From contig QIGP01000172.1 of the NCBI GenBank assembly GCA_003228965.1, positions 1 through 15,751 of the forward strand: DNA of 15,751 nt. Direction: 5' to 3'. Under the pieces are notes generated by a model that did no database searches, had not been told where the DNA came from, and was given only the letters and a program-made list of their open reading frames with translations. Both the position numbers and the translations under genes were made by a program. Source of the stretch: Gammaproteobacteria bacterium (GTDB taxonomy: Bacteria > Pseudomonadota > Gammaproteobacteria > Steroidobacterales > SZUA-146). Positions 1 to 7,030 of the stretch are shown here, in pieces. Every line of letters starts with the position of its first letter. Position 1 is the stretch's first letter.

Positions 1-42
1 GACTTACGTCGGCCTTTTTTGTTGTACGTTTTTGTGCTTCGT

Positions 43-828
43 CTAACGAGCAAGACCACCCTGCTCAATACGAGTTACCAGCGCTTTAGCCGGCATGTAG
101 CCTGAAATTAACTCACCGGATTCAGTAATAATTGCAGGCGTTCCGCGTAAACCAACTTTACGACCAGCTTCAAATTGGTCGTCGATTGCGCTGGAGTCGC
201 ACTGCTGAGGCGACAGACGCTGGCCGGCTTTGGCTTGAGTCATCGCTTCGTTGCGATCGTCTGAACACCAAACAGAAGCGGCTTTTTCCCAAGACGCGGT
301 GTTAGGACCGGAGCGTGGGTAGAAAAGGTAACGAACTTCGATGCCTTCGTCATGGTAAGACGCCATTTCCTGATGAAGCTTACGGCAGTAGCCGCAGTCC
401 ACATCGGTAAAGACCGTAACCGCGTGTTTTGTTTCACCTTCGGGCTTGAAGATGATCATGTCGTCCTGACCAATGTTAGCCAACAGCTCCTGGCGCGTAG
501 TGTTGCGTCGCAGGTCAGTCAGGTTGACGCGTGTGTTCAGGTCAATCAAATCGCCGCGCATGGCGTAATTGCCGTCGCCGGAAATGTACAGAACCTGGCC
601 GCCGCTATCAATTTCATACCAGCCTGATACAGGGCTTTCTTTAATATCGTCTGGGCTCAAGGCCGGGAACTTTTTGCGTACGGCATCAAGATCCAGGGTG
701 GCACTCAAGTTCACCTGGCCGGATGAATCGGCGGCAGCCAATGGTTTAGGTGTTTCGCTGACGGCTTCGCAGGCGCCTAGCAGGACCGCGCCGGCAAGCA
801 ACGCGGAAATAGTAATTCGTTTAAACAT
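43..828 (-). CDS. dsbC: DsbC-family thiol:disulfide isomerase, predicted lipoprotein
   Basis: Periplasmic disulfide isomerase that reshuffles wrong disulfides and is normally kept reduced by DsbD. The 261-residue product has a thioredoxin-type active site CGYC at about residues 145-148, a second cysteine pair near 188 and 210 (a structural disulfide in E. coli DsbC), and the cis-proline motif GTPA near 230. The N-terminal third matches the DsbC dimerisation domain. The frame is open to 924, but I place the start at ATG 828: it is followed at once by a signal peptide (MFKRITISALLAGAVLLGAC), and GGGGAC lies about 10 bases upstream. The signal ends in a lipobox, LGAC, with Cys at residue 20 and Glu at +2, so the protein is probably membrane-anchored, whereas E. 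coli DsbC is soluble. It lies downstream of xerD on the same strand, a common gammaproteobacterial order, but a terminator separates them. Confidence 0.93.
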   Translation of the reverse strand: MFKRITISALLAGAVLLGACEAVSETPKPLAAADSSGQVNLSATLDLDAVRKKFPALSPDDIKESPVSGWYEIDSGGQVLYISGDGNYAMRGDLIDLNTRVNLTDLRRNTTRQELLANIGQDDMIIFKPEGETKHAVTVFTDVDCGYCRKLHQEMASYHDEGIEVRYLFYPRSGPNTASWEKAASVWCSDDRNEAMTQAKAGQRLSPQQCDSSAIDDQFEAGRKVGLRGTPAIITESGELISGYMPAKALVTRIEQGGLAR

Positions 829-921
829 AATAGATGTCCCCGGTATTTCTTTGAATAAGGCTACAGGTCGGACCACATTTACAGGCGCAGGTTCCGGACC
901 GTCCACTGCCGCGAAGTCTAG

Positions 922-970
922 CAAAATAAACCGCCGGGTTTATAGAAAATGCATAGAATACATGTGAACA
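922..970 (-). promoter_or_regulatory. Candidate sigma70 promoter for dsbC
   Basis: Reading the minus strand, TTCACA is followed after 18 bases by TATAAA, about 90-140 bases upstream of the dsbC start and just past the xerD terminator. A separate dsbC promoter is expected because of that terminator. The hexamers are imperfect and the region is AT-rich, so this is only a candidate. Confidence 0.3.
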
Positions 971-976
971 AAGACA

Positions 977-1012
977 TTAAAAAAGCCGCACAGGCATGAC
1001 CCTGTACGGCTT
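977..1012 (-). terminator. Rho-independent terminator after xerD
   Basis: On the minus strand, AAGCCG then ACAGG pair with CCTGT then CGGCTT (arms 983-994 and 1001-1012). There is one internal mismatch and a six-base loop. The stem is followed on that strand by six T residues (the A run at 979-984). It starts about 30 bases past the xerD stop codon. There is no T run in the other direction, so it works for minus-strand transcripts only. Confidence 0.85.
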
Positions 1013-1043
1013 GAATAGCTCAAAACTTGAGCTTCTTCGATGA

Positions 1044-1994
1044 TTATCCGCGTGGATGGTGCTTCGAGTGAAACTCTTTCAGACGTTCCTGAGCCACGTG
1101 AGTGTAAATTTGCGTCGTTGATAAGTCGCTGTGACCTAACAACATTTGCACAACCCGAAGATCGGCACCGTTATTTAAAAGGTGTGTTGCAAATGCGTGA
1201 CGTAACGAATGCGGCGACAATTCTTTGCCAATTTCGGCCTTACGCGCATAACGCTTAATAATGTGCCAAAACGCCTGACGCGTCATACGGTCGCCGCGAC
1301 GGGTTGGAAACAGATAATCCGTTTGACGCTCGAGCAAAATCTCAAGTCGTGCGCCCTGGACAAACTTTGCGATCCATTCCATTGACTCTTCGCCAAGAGG
1401 AATCAGTCGTTCACGGTCGCCTTTACCGACAATGCGAACAACGCCCTGGTTAAGGTTGATCTGAGTTAATTTAAGATTAATCAGTTCCGATACACGCAGG
1501 CCTGTGGCATACAACACTTCGAGCATTGTTCGATCGCGAAAACCCAGCGGATCGCTAACTTCAGGAGCGCCCAGCAAATCTTCCACTTTACCTTCGGACA
1601 AAGTCTTGGGCAGAGTGCGACCAATTTTAGGCATTTGAATGTTGGCAGTCGGGTCGTCCTGTACCTGATTTTCGCGCACAAGATACCGATAAAATCGTCG
1701 GAAACTTGAGAGCTGCCTGGCTGTTGAACGTGGTCGCGCGCCTTTCTCAACGCGTGCCGCGATAAATTCTACGAGATCGTCTCGTGAAGCCGCCACCATA
1801 TTGATGTTGCGACCGTCTAACCAACGCGACAGTGCCATGAGGTCGGCGCGATAAGCGGCCAACGTGTTTTTGGACAACCCGCGTTCCATCCAGATCGCGT
1901 CAAGAAAGACATCAATGATGTTCTTGCCGTCACCCGCTTGTCCGATCACTGGTCCTTGTTTTTCAATATCTGGTTCTGACATTACCGCGCTCAC
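1044..1994 (-). CDS. xerD: Site-specific tyrosine recombinase XerD
   Basis: Tyrosine recombinase of the XerCD pair, which resolves chromosome dimers at dif during division. All catalytic residues are visible in the 316-residue product: Arg167 (GLRVSEL), Lys191 (GKGDRER), His262 and Arg265 (HSLRHAF), His288 (LLGHSD) and nucleophile Tyr297 (TQIYTH). The N-terminal SAM-like, DNA-binding domain covers about residues 25-110. The C-terminus (KEFHSKHHPRG) resembles XerD rather than XerC, and dsbC lies downstream as in many gammaproteobacteria. The start is GTG at 1994, chosen because AGAGGT stands seven bases upstream. An in-frame ATG four codons later has no good ribosome site. The extra 18 residues relative to E. 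coli XerD are all near the N-terminus. Confidence 0.95.
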   Translation of the reverse strand: MSAVMSEPDIEKQGPVIGQAGDGKNIIDVFLDAIWMERGLSKNTLAAYRADLMALSRWLDGRNINMVAASRDDLVEFIAARVEKGARPRSTARQLSSFRRFYRYLVRENQVQDDPTANIQMPKIGRTLPKTLSEGKVEDLLGAPEVSDPLGFRDRTMLEVLYATGLRVSELINLKLTQINLNQGVVRIVGKGDRERLIPLGEESMEWIAKFVQGARLEILLERQTDYLFPTRRGDRMTRQAFWHIIKRYARKAEIGKELSPHSLRHAFATHLLNNGADLRVVQMLLGHSDLSTTQIYTHVAQERLKEFHSKHHPRG

Positions 1995-2280
1995 GTAAAA
2001 TACCTCTGGATGTTATCTGCCCGTCCGTCAATTTTTAGGCAAAATTCTTGGCGCTATTTCCCTAACGCATTACTTTCACGTTACAGGTCATTCGCCGGTC
2101 AAATCTGCGCAGTTTTCGTCGCTGCGCAACTCAATTTATAGCTGGAAACAAACTCAGTATGCGATTAGATGGCCAAAACTACAGTGATACAGGTCTCAAA
2201 TTTAATGGTAAATAACATAAGTTGAACCGCGTCACAGTTTCGAGGAATATTAAGAGTTTACCCGCATCGGGAAGTTCCTC
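1995..2280. other. Divergent intergenic region between xerD and plsC
   Basis: This 286 bp spacer must hold the promoters for both flanking genes. For the rightward gene the best candidate is TTGAAC (2222-2227), 17 bases, then GAATAT (2245-2250), which is weak. A small perfect hairpin TGCGCAG/CTGCGCA lies at 2106-2112 and 2122-2128 with a nine-base loop. It has no T run on either side, so it is not a standard terminator. I see no open frame or RNA gene here. Confidence 0.4.
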
Positions 2281-3030
2281 TTGGCCATCAAAAAGCGTTA
2301 CTTAACGCCTATATTATGGATTTACGGCCTATATTCTGTGACCTGTTTGGCGCTTGTCGCTTTTGTTGCAGTGCTCCTGTTAGTGTTGCCAGTGAAGCTT
2401 GGCTTACGTCGCGTTTTGATTAGCCGTCTGGCTCGATTCTGGTTTTTCATCACGGGGGTGAGGCTAAATGTCCACGGTGCCGAACACATCGGCACCCAAC
2501 CGGTGGTGGTCGTAGCCAACCACGCAAGCTACCTTGACGGCATTGTATTGAAAGCCGTTCTACCTACCCGTTTTGGTTTTGTTATTAAACGAGAAGCCAC
2601 CGAGGTACCGTTCCTTCACTTTTTACTGCGTCGTATCGGCGCGCAATTTGTCGAGCGCCGCAACCGCTACCGTAGCGGGCAAGATGCAAAGCGTATTGTA
2701 GAGCTTGCCAAAAGCGGCCACTCCGTCGCAGTCTTTCCCGAAGGCACGTTTGTGACAGAGCCTGGACTTGCCGCATTTCGCCCGGGAGCATTTGCCGCAG
2801 CGGTTGCCGGTGAACTGGCCGTCATTCCGGTAGTCATTGAGGGTTCGCGAGCCATGCTGGCAGCTGGAATGCTATTTCCGCGACCAGGCTCTCTCACCAT
2901 CACCGCGCTGCCCGCGTTAAACGTCGAGGGCGAAGGACGCGAGGCCATGCGGGATATGGCAACCCGTAGTCGAACGGCGATTCTTTCTATACTGGACGAA
3001 CCAGACCTTGTCGCTTCACAAGTCGAGTAA
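2281..3030 (+). CDS. plsC: PlsC-like 1-acyl-glycerol-3-phosphate acyltransferase
   Basis: Membrane-bound acyltransferase, most likely converting lysophosphatidic acid to phosphatidic acid in phospholipid synthesis. The 249-residue product has the family's catalytic HX4D motif as NHASYLD (His81, Asp86), and the acceptor-binding motif FPEGT at 152-156. A hydrophobic N-terminal segment covers about residues 11-37. The length is usual for PlsC. The start is TTG at 2281: GGGAAG lies six bases upstream, the frame is closed by TAA at 2251, and no ATG occurs near the N-terminus. The 3' end overlaps the convergent transglutaminase-like gene by 15 bp. Other LPLAT family members, such as lyso-ornithine lipid acyltransferases, share the motifs, so the exact substrate is inferred. 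Confidence 0.85.
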   Translation: MAIKKRYLTPILWIYGLYSVTCLALVAFVAVLLLVLPVKLGLRRVLISRLARFWFFITGVRLNVHGAEHIGTQPVVVVANHASYLDGIVLKAVLPTRFGFVIKREATEVPFLHFLLRRIGAQFVERRNRYRSGQDAKRIVELAKSGHSVAVFPEGTFVTEPGLAAFRPGAFAAAVAGELAVIPVVIEGSRAMLAAGMLFPRPGSLTITALPALNVEGEGREAMRDMATRSRTAILSILDEPDLVASQVE

Positions 3031-5004
3031 CAGTCGAGCAACAAAAATCGCGAGGACGACAGCACCGACGTAGCCGGCTGTACGAATTAAACTTGCCGCG
3101 CCTGTAAACGAATCCATGCTGAAGAATCCGGGATAGTGATAGCTGAAATTGTTGCCACTTCTTGCACGCACGACTTCTACCTCACTCATATACTCTTGCA
3201 CCTTCGCGCCAGGTACAAACGAAGCGCTCGGCACGAGCGAAGTTGCGAACGTGAGTTCCGTGCCTTTGGACGATACCGTGTCTTTGTACTGAAACCACTG
3301 GTTGTTGACTCGCTTGTCACTCACTTCAACATCCGGAGCGCGCTTTGTAGTTACCCGAATGGAATGCCAAACCGATCCGTCCATGCCAAGATTTAGCGGC
3401 AAGCTATCGTCAAGACGCATCGGAAAATCGTTTGAAAATTCAGTCGTCACTAGCATATACAGACCAGGGTGAGTCTCGGCAAGGTCAAGAATTCGATAGC
3501 GTTCTACCGTCTCAAGAACGTTACCCTGAGGATCGTCCAACGTTGCAACGGGCTCGAGAGCTTCCAACTTGCAACCCGTAGCTTCACGAGCTCCCCGAAG
3601 ATAGTCCTCCCACAGCGTGCGTTCTTCTTTAGAGTTCAGATAAAACCGCATGTTGTCGGCGCGGTGGTAAAAGTAGCGTCGTCGTATTGTCAGGCGCGCA
3701 TTCGTTTTGTAGTCGTCAAAATCAAACGCATGGTCCAGCTCGAAAACCCGCCGATCCAGATCAAAAGGCAATCGAGCAAGCTCACTACCGCCTGCAACGA
3801 GCTCCAATCCGTAGCCATAGGCAAGCTGAGCGCAATGCTCCAGGTCGCCTGCCTGAGCCTGAATAGTTGGATCGAAGTAAAGCTCTTTACCTGAGTGCTC
3901 AACTTTAACAATCATGTGGTCAAACTGGTACGCCGAAGGATTAAGCGCAACAATTTTTTCACCGTAGCGACTATTAACCAATACAAGCGTTGCGACCACG
4001 CCAATGCTACGCAATAGCGCGACCATCAGGTTGGACTTGTCCTTGCAGTCCCCCGCACGCTTTTTCAACGTGCGCTCCGGGGTTTTGGGTGTGTGCGTGT
4101 AGATACCGTGACTTTCGCCCCGGTATCTCACGTTATTCTGAACAAAACGAACAATGCGTAACAAATCCGTATTCTTCACACCGCTCAATTCGAGCAAATC
4201 GATATTGTTCATATCGATAATCGTATCCAGCACGCCGTTGGCTTCGTAGTATTCGTACAGGTAGTTAGACACCTGTGGCCAGGTACTTTGTGTGGTGAAT
4301 TGGAGAAAATCGCTCCATACCCAGGCAGGTACCTGACTCGGCATGGCCTCCGGCGTCAAATTCGACCATTGCTTCGAAAACTCAAGGCCAGCATTCAGAG
4401 TTTGAACTTTACCGAGCTGCTGATTGGACCCACCTTGCTGAATTAACAAGGCCGTGTGACCTGAATTGATCACGCGAATCGACTGGCTCACCACAGGACA
4501 CGACCAACTTAACCAGAAGGTCGACAGATAGGACTTGCCGTGGAGTGGGTGCGTACTGGCGAAATTACAGAACGTCTTACGCACATCGAGAATGTCACCA
4601 ACACGCAAGTCGTCAATGGTAAGCGCTACTGTTTTTCGCCCGGTAACTACGTGACTTTCGAGCGAAGTCTCACGCTGGTAAACAGCAATATTCTCAGGAT
4701 CAAGAGCGTCTATTCTCTTACCGTTACGGATAATCTCAACGTGGTGGAAAAACACGCGCTGATGTTTCTCGTTGAGCTCACAAACAACAAGAGAAGCATC
4801 TTCAAGCCGTGACGCATCGTTAATTTTCTGTACCGTGCGCGTGTAGGAAAACGTTCGTTCGCGATCAATGTAGTCCTGGTAGTCGGTCAGCAGATAGTAA
4901 AATGGCGACGAAGACTCGTGCTCATAACTATAGTCAACCGCGTGTTCCTCAACCCACTGCGGGGCCACTTCGATGGCGTAAAGATCTTCTATCGGTGCGT
5001 CCAC
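3016..5004 (-). CDS. DUF3857 and transglutaminase-like domain protein with C-terminal membrane anchor
   Basis: Large protein of 662 residues with no assigned substrate. Residues about 25-180 resemble DUF3857, a beta-rich domain often found before transglutaminase-like domains. Residues about 275-395 carry the papain-like transglutaminase core with a complete apparent triad: Cys320 in AGDCKDKS, His363 in FDHMIV and Asp378 in YFDPT. The C-terminal third is beta-rich and of unknown role. Residues about 638-660 form one hydrophobic segment at the extreme C-terminus. I see no signal peptide. The start is GTG at 5004, with a GGGG-containing site upstream. The gene starts 25 bp after the yjdM-like stop, so the two are probably cotranscribed. 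Such proteins are often suggested to be peptidases or cross-linkers, but the function here is not known. Confidence 0.82.
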   Translation of the reverse strand: MDAPIEDLYAIEVAPQWVEEHAVDYSYEHESSSPFYYLLTDYQDYIDRERTFSYTRTVQKINDASRLEDASLVVCELNEKHQRVFFHHVEIIRNGKRIDALDPENIAVYQRETSLESHVVTGRKTVALTIDDLRVGDILDVRKTFCNFASTHPLHGKSYLSTFWLSWSCPVVSQSIRVINSGHTALLIQQGGSNQQLGKVQTLNAGLEFSKQWSNLTPEAMPSQVPAWVWSDFLQFTTQSTWPQVSNYLYEYYEANGVLDTIIDMNNIDLLELSGVKNTDLLRIVRFVQNNVRYRGESHGIYTHTPKTPERTLKKRAGDCKDKSNLMVALLRSIGVVATLVLVNSRYGEKIVALNPSAYQFDHMIVKVEHSGKELYFDPTIQAQAGDLEHCAQLAYGYGLELVAGGSELARLPFDLDRRVFELDHAFDFDDYKTNARLTIRRRYFYHRADNMRFYLNSKEERTLWEDYLRGAREATGCKLEALEPVATLDDPQGNVLETVERYRILDLAETHPGLYMLVTTEFSNDFPMRLDDSLPLNLGMDGSVWHSIRVTTKRAPDVEVSDKRVNNQWFQYKDTVSSKGTELTFATSLVPSASFVPGAKVQEYMSEVEVVRARSGNNFSYHYPGFFSMDSFTGAASLIRTAGYVGAVVLAIFVARLLLDL

Positions 5005-5029
5005 TAACTACCCCGTCTGTTGTTTGTCA

Positions 5030-5373
5030 TCAGGCTTTCTTGACGAACTCTGATTTGAGTTTCAAGGCACCTATACCGTCAATTTTACAGTCGATGTTGT
5101 GATCACCTTCTACCAAACGAATATTCTTCACTTTTGTGCCTACTTTAACCACCAAAGACCTACCCTTCACTTTAAGGCTTTTAATGAAACTTACACTGTC
5201 GCCGTTCTCAAGCACGTGCCCGTGAGCGTCTTTGACAACCGTCCCGCCTCTATCATTGGCGCTGCCGTCCTCGCCCGGGGCCCGCTCGTGGGTACATTCA
5301 GGACATACGAGCAATTCCTGATCGGCGTAAAGCATGAACTGAGCTACATGGGGCAATCGGGAAAACCGGACAT
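5030..5373 (-). CDS. yjdM: YjdM/PhnA-family protein, apparently frameshifted in the first zinc-ribbon half
   Basis: The C-terminal 100 residues clearly match the small YjdM (formerly PhnA) family: [10 protein letters not shown], then [32 protein letters not shown] and the ending KSEFVKKA (last blocks quoted in part). Despite the old name, a direct role in phosphonate use is doubtful. The family's usual start, MSxLPxCPxC, is not in this frame. It appears in another frame as MSGFPDCP from ATG 5373. From its first Cys codon to the conserved Tyr of YAD is 26 bases where E. coli YjdM has 27, which indicates a net one-base loss. The second Cys of the first pair is therefore missing, and a Trp usually present after CPEC is Arg. 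The downstream frame stays open to 5575, but those residues resemble nothing I know. An in-frame ATG at 5335 could give a shortened protein. It may be a pseudogene or contain a sequencing error. Confidence 0.65.
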
Positions 5374-5613
5374 CGGTGGCCTGTACAGGAAGCCTGGATA
5401 AGCGCCGTAGTATAAGGGCAAAAGCTGTCCACGTATTGGCATCCTTGAAAAGCGATGTTGAGGGCACCTCAAACCACGGATTGTCACATTGGTATACATC
5501 CAGGACCGCGAAGAGCCCCTGCGGGACCACTAGCGCGCGGCCCAACGCGCTTGCGCTTATGCTGTGCTCGACCATGCGCTATACTTTGCGCCCTATTATT
5601 GACGTTGGTTCAA
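5374..5613. other. Divergent intergenic region between yjdM-like gene and acyl-CoA dehydrogenase
   Basis: Two long overlapping frames on opposite strands cross this stretch, but neither shows family similarity, so I treat it as non-coding. For the rightward gene, TATACT at 5580-5585 is a good -10 element, about 30 bases before the start codon. No convincing -35 lies 16-18 bases upstream, so an activator may be needed. For the leftward gene, TATACT also occurs on the minus strand near 5410, again without a -35. Confidence 0.35.
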
Positions 5614-6783
5614 ATGGACATGGCAATATTTAACACCTCAATCAACGAAGACCTCGACATGTTGCGCGAGGCTGTACGTCGCTTTTCCGACGCAGCCCTT
5701 GCCCCAAAAGCTGAACAGATCGATCGCGACAACACATTTGACCCTGGCTTGTGGCGCCAAATGGGTGAGCAAGGTCTGCTGGGCATGACAGTGCCCGAAG
5801 AATACGGCGGCAGCGAAATGGGCTACCTTGCACACGTGGTTGCCATGGAGGAAATTTCACGCGGCTGCGCTGCAGTCGGCTTGTCCTACGGCGCTCATTC
5901 CAACCTGTGCATGAATAACTTGTATCTGAACGGAAACGAGCAACAGAGACAGAAGTACTTGCCAAAATTGTGTAGCGGCGAATGGATTGGCGCTCTTGCC
6001 ATGTCAGAACCGGGCGCAGGTTCCGACGTTGTCGGCTCAATGAGCTGCAAAGCAACCGAGCAAGACGACCATTTTCTCGCCAACGGTTCGAAAATGTGGA
6101 TCACCAATGGTCCCGATGCCGACGTGCTGATTGTGTACATGCGCACCAAAGAAAACGACACCAGCTCAAAAAGCGTTAGCGCCTTCCTCGTTGAAAAAAA
6201 CATGCCGGGTTTTACCACCGCGCAAAAACTCGACAAAATCGGCATGCGTGGATCTGACACCTGTGAACTGGTTTTCAAGGACTGCAAGATTCCAAAGAAA
6301 AACCTTCTTGGCGAACTCCACGGAGGTATCTATCTGCTCATGCGTGGACTCGATTCGGAACGGCTCGTGCTGTCTGGTGGCCCCATTGGGATCATGCAAG
6401 CGTGTATGGACCTGGTACTGAGCTACATTCACGAACGCAAACAATTTGGTAAAGCCATTGGCGAGTTCGGCATCATGCAGGCGAAAATCGCCGACATGTA
6501 TACGCTACTGCAAGCAAGCAGGGCCTTTACCTATCGCACGGCTGAGCTGTTCGACGCCGGCGTTCCTACCCGTCAGGACGCAGCGGCATCACTTTTAATG
6601 GCATCTGAGAGCGGCGTGAAACTCAGCCTCGAAACCATTCAGTCACTGGGTGGCAACGGATACATTAACGACTATCCCGCTGGCCGGCTTCTACGCGATG
6701 CTAAACTGTACGACATTGGTGCTGGCACTAACGAAATTCGGCGCATGTTAATTGGGCGCGAACTCTTTCGATCATCCGGTTAG
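5614..6783 (+). CDS. ivd: Isovaleryl-CoA dehydrogenase
   Basis: FAD enzyme oxidising isovaleryl-CoA to 3-methylcrotonyl-CoA in leucine degradation and passing electrons to ETF. Two features separate it from other acyl-CoA dehydrogenases. The catalytic Glu lies in GLDSERLVLSGGP (Glu at about residue 249), as in human isovaleryl-CoA dehydrogenase. The position where medium-chain enzymes carry the base is Gly in YDIGAGTNE. FAD and substrate motifs AMSEPGAGSDV and WITNGP are intact, as is the C-terminal block LGGNGYINDYPAGRLLRDAK. The frame is open from 5455, but those residues look non-coding. The family start (MDMAIF..., EDLDMLREAVRRF) supports ATG 5614, with ATG 5620 as the alternative; the ribosome site is weak. 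The 389-residue length is normal. The TAG stop lies at the edge of an inverted repeat. Confidence 0.92.
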   Translation: MDMAIFNTSINEDLDMLREAVRRFSDAALAPKAEQIDRDNTFDPGLWRQMGEQGLLGMTVPEEYGGSEMGYLAHVVAMEEISRGCAAVGLSYGAHSNLCMNNLYLNGNEQQRQKYLPKLCSGEWIGALAMSEPGAGSDVVGSMSCKATEQDDHFLANGSKMWITNGPDADVLIVYMRTKENDTSSKSVSAFLVEKNMPGFTTAQKLDKIGMRGSDTCELVFKDCKIPKKNLLGELHGGIYLLMRGLDSERLVLSGGPIGIMQACMDLVLSYIHERKQFGKAIGEFGIMQAKIADMYTLLQASRAFTYRTAELFDAGVPTRQDAAASLLMASESGVKLSLETIQSLGGNGYINDYPAGRLLRDAKLYDIGAGTNEIRRMLIGRELFRSSG

Positions 6784-6855
6784 GAGTCTGTCGGACTTAG
6801 GACATCGTAGCGAGGCGAGCCGCAGTAGATGCCTCCTAAGTCCGACAGACTCCTG
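6781..6855. repeat. Palindromic element with 21 bp perfect inverted arms
   Basis: Left arm 6782-6802 and right arm 6834-6854 are perfect reverse complements over 21 bases (the left arm begins AGGAGTCTGTCGG). Pairing continues inside as CATC (6803-6806) with GATG (6828-6831) after a two-base bulge, leaving a loop of about 20 bases. The left arm starts inside the TAG stop codon of the dehydrogenase gene. There is no T run on either side, so it is not a classical terminator, but as RNA it would fold very strongly and could stop exonucleases. A diverged copy of the left half is at 15664-15704, so this is a dispersed repeat, either REP-like or a miniature inverted-repeat element. Confidence 0.9.
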
Positions 6856-7030
6856 ACACTGGATTTCAGAACAAGCGCCAGAACTCGAAGCACCAGGCAC
6901 GTAATGAGATAGTTTGCATCATACTGGAAAAATAGCGCGATAACGCTCAAACGTCAGTGAGGCGAAGCGTGGTCGCAAAACAAGAACGACTTTTCTAAAA
7001 CCGAATATTTTAAATTAAGGCAGAAACATC
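6856..7030. other. Intergenic region before the thiolase gene
   Basis: This holds no open frame that I can support. AAGG at 7017-7020 serves as the ribosome site of the thiolase gene, ten bases from its ATG. The stretch 6990-7016 is AT-rich, but I find no convincing promoter hexamer pair. Confidence 0.4.

Noticed and set aside
1..42. Start of another gene at the left edge
   Set aside because: On the minus strand there is an AAAAAAGG-like ribosome site heading out of the window, but no start codon can be confirmed inside it.
829..924. Upstream extension of dsbC by 32 codons
   Set aside because: The added residues come before a clear signal peptide, and the ribosome site sits before the Met at 828.
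569..967. Plus-strand open frame of 132 codons
   Set aside because: It lies almost wholly opposite dsbC, shows no family similarity or good ribosome site, and looks like a shadow frame.
2667..3065. Minus-strand open frame of 132 codons
   Set aside because: It is antisense to plsC with Ser/Ala-rich composition and no recognisable motif.
5374..5575. N-terminal 67 residues or so of the 181-codon frame as part of the yjdM-like protein
   Set aside because: They match no known family, and the normal YjdM start lies in another frame at 5373, so this part is probably non-coding.
5455..5613. Upstream extension of the isovaleryl-CoA dehydrogenase by 53 codons
   Set aside because: The residues are low-complexity (Arg, Pro, Cys rich) and resemble no family; the conserved start of the enzyme fits ATG 5614.
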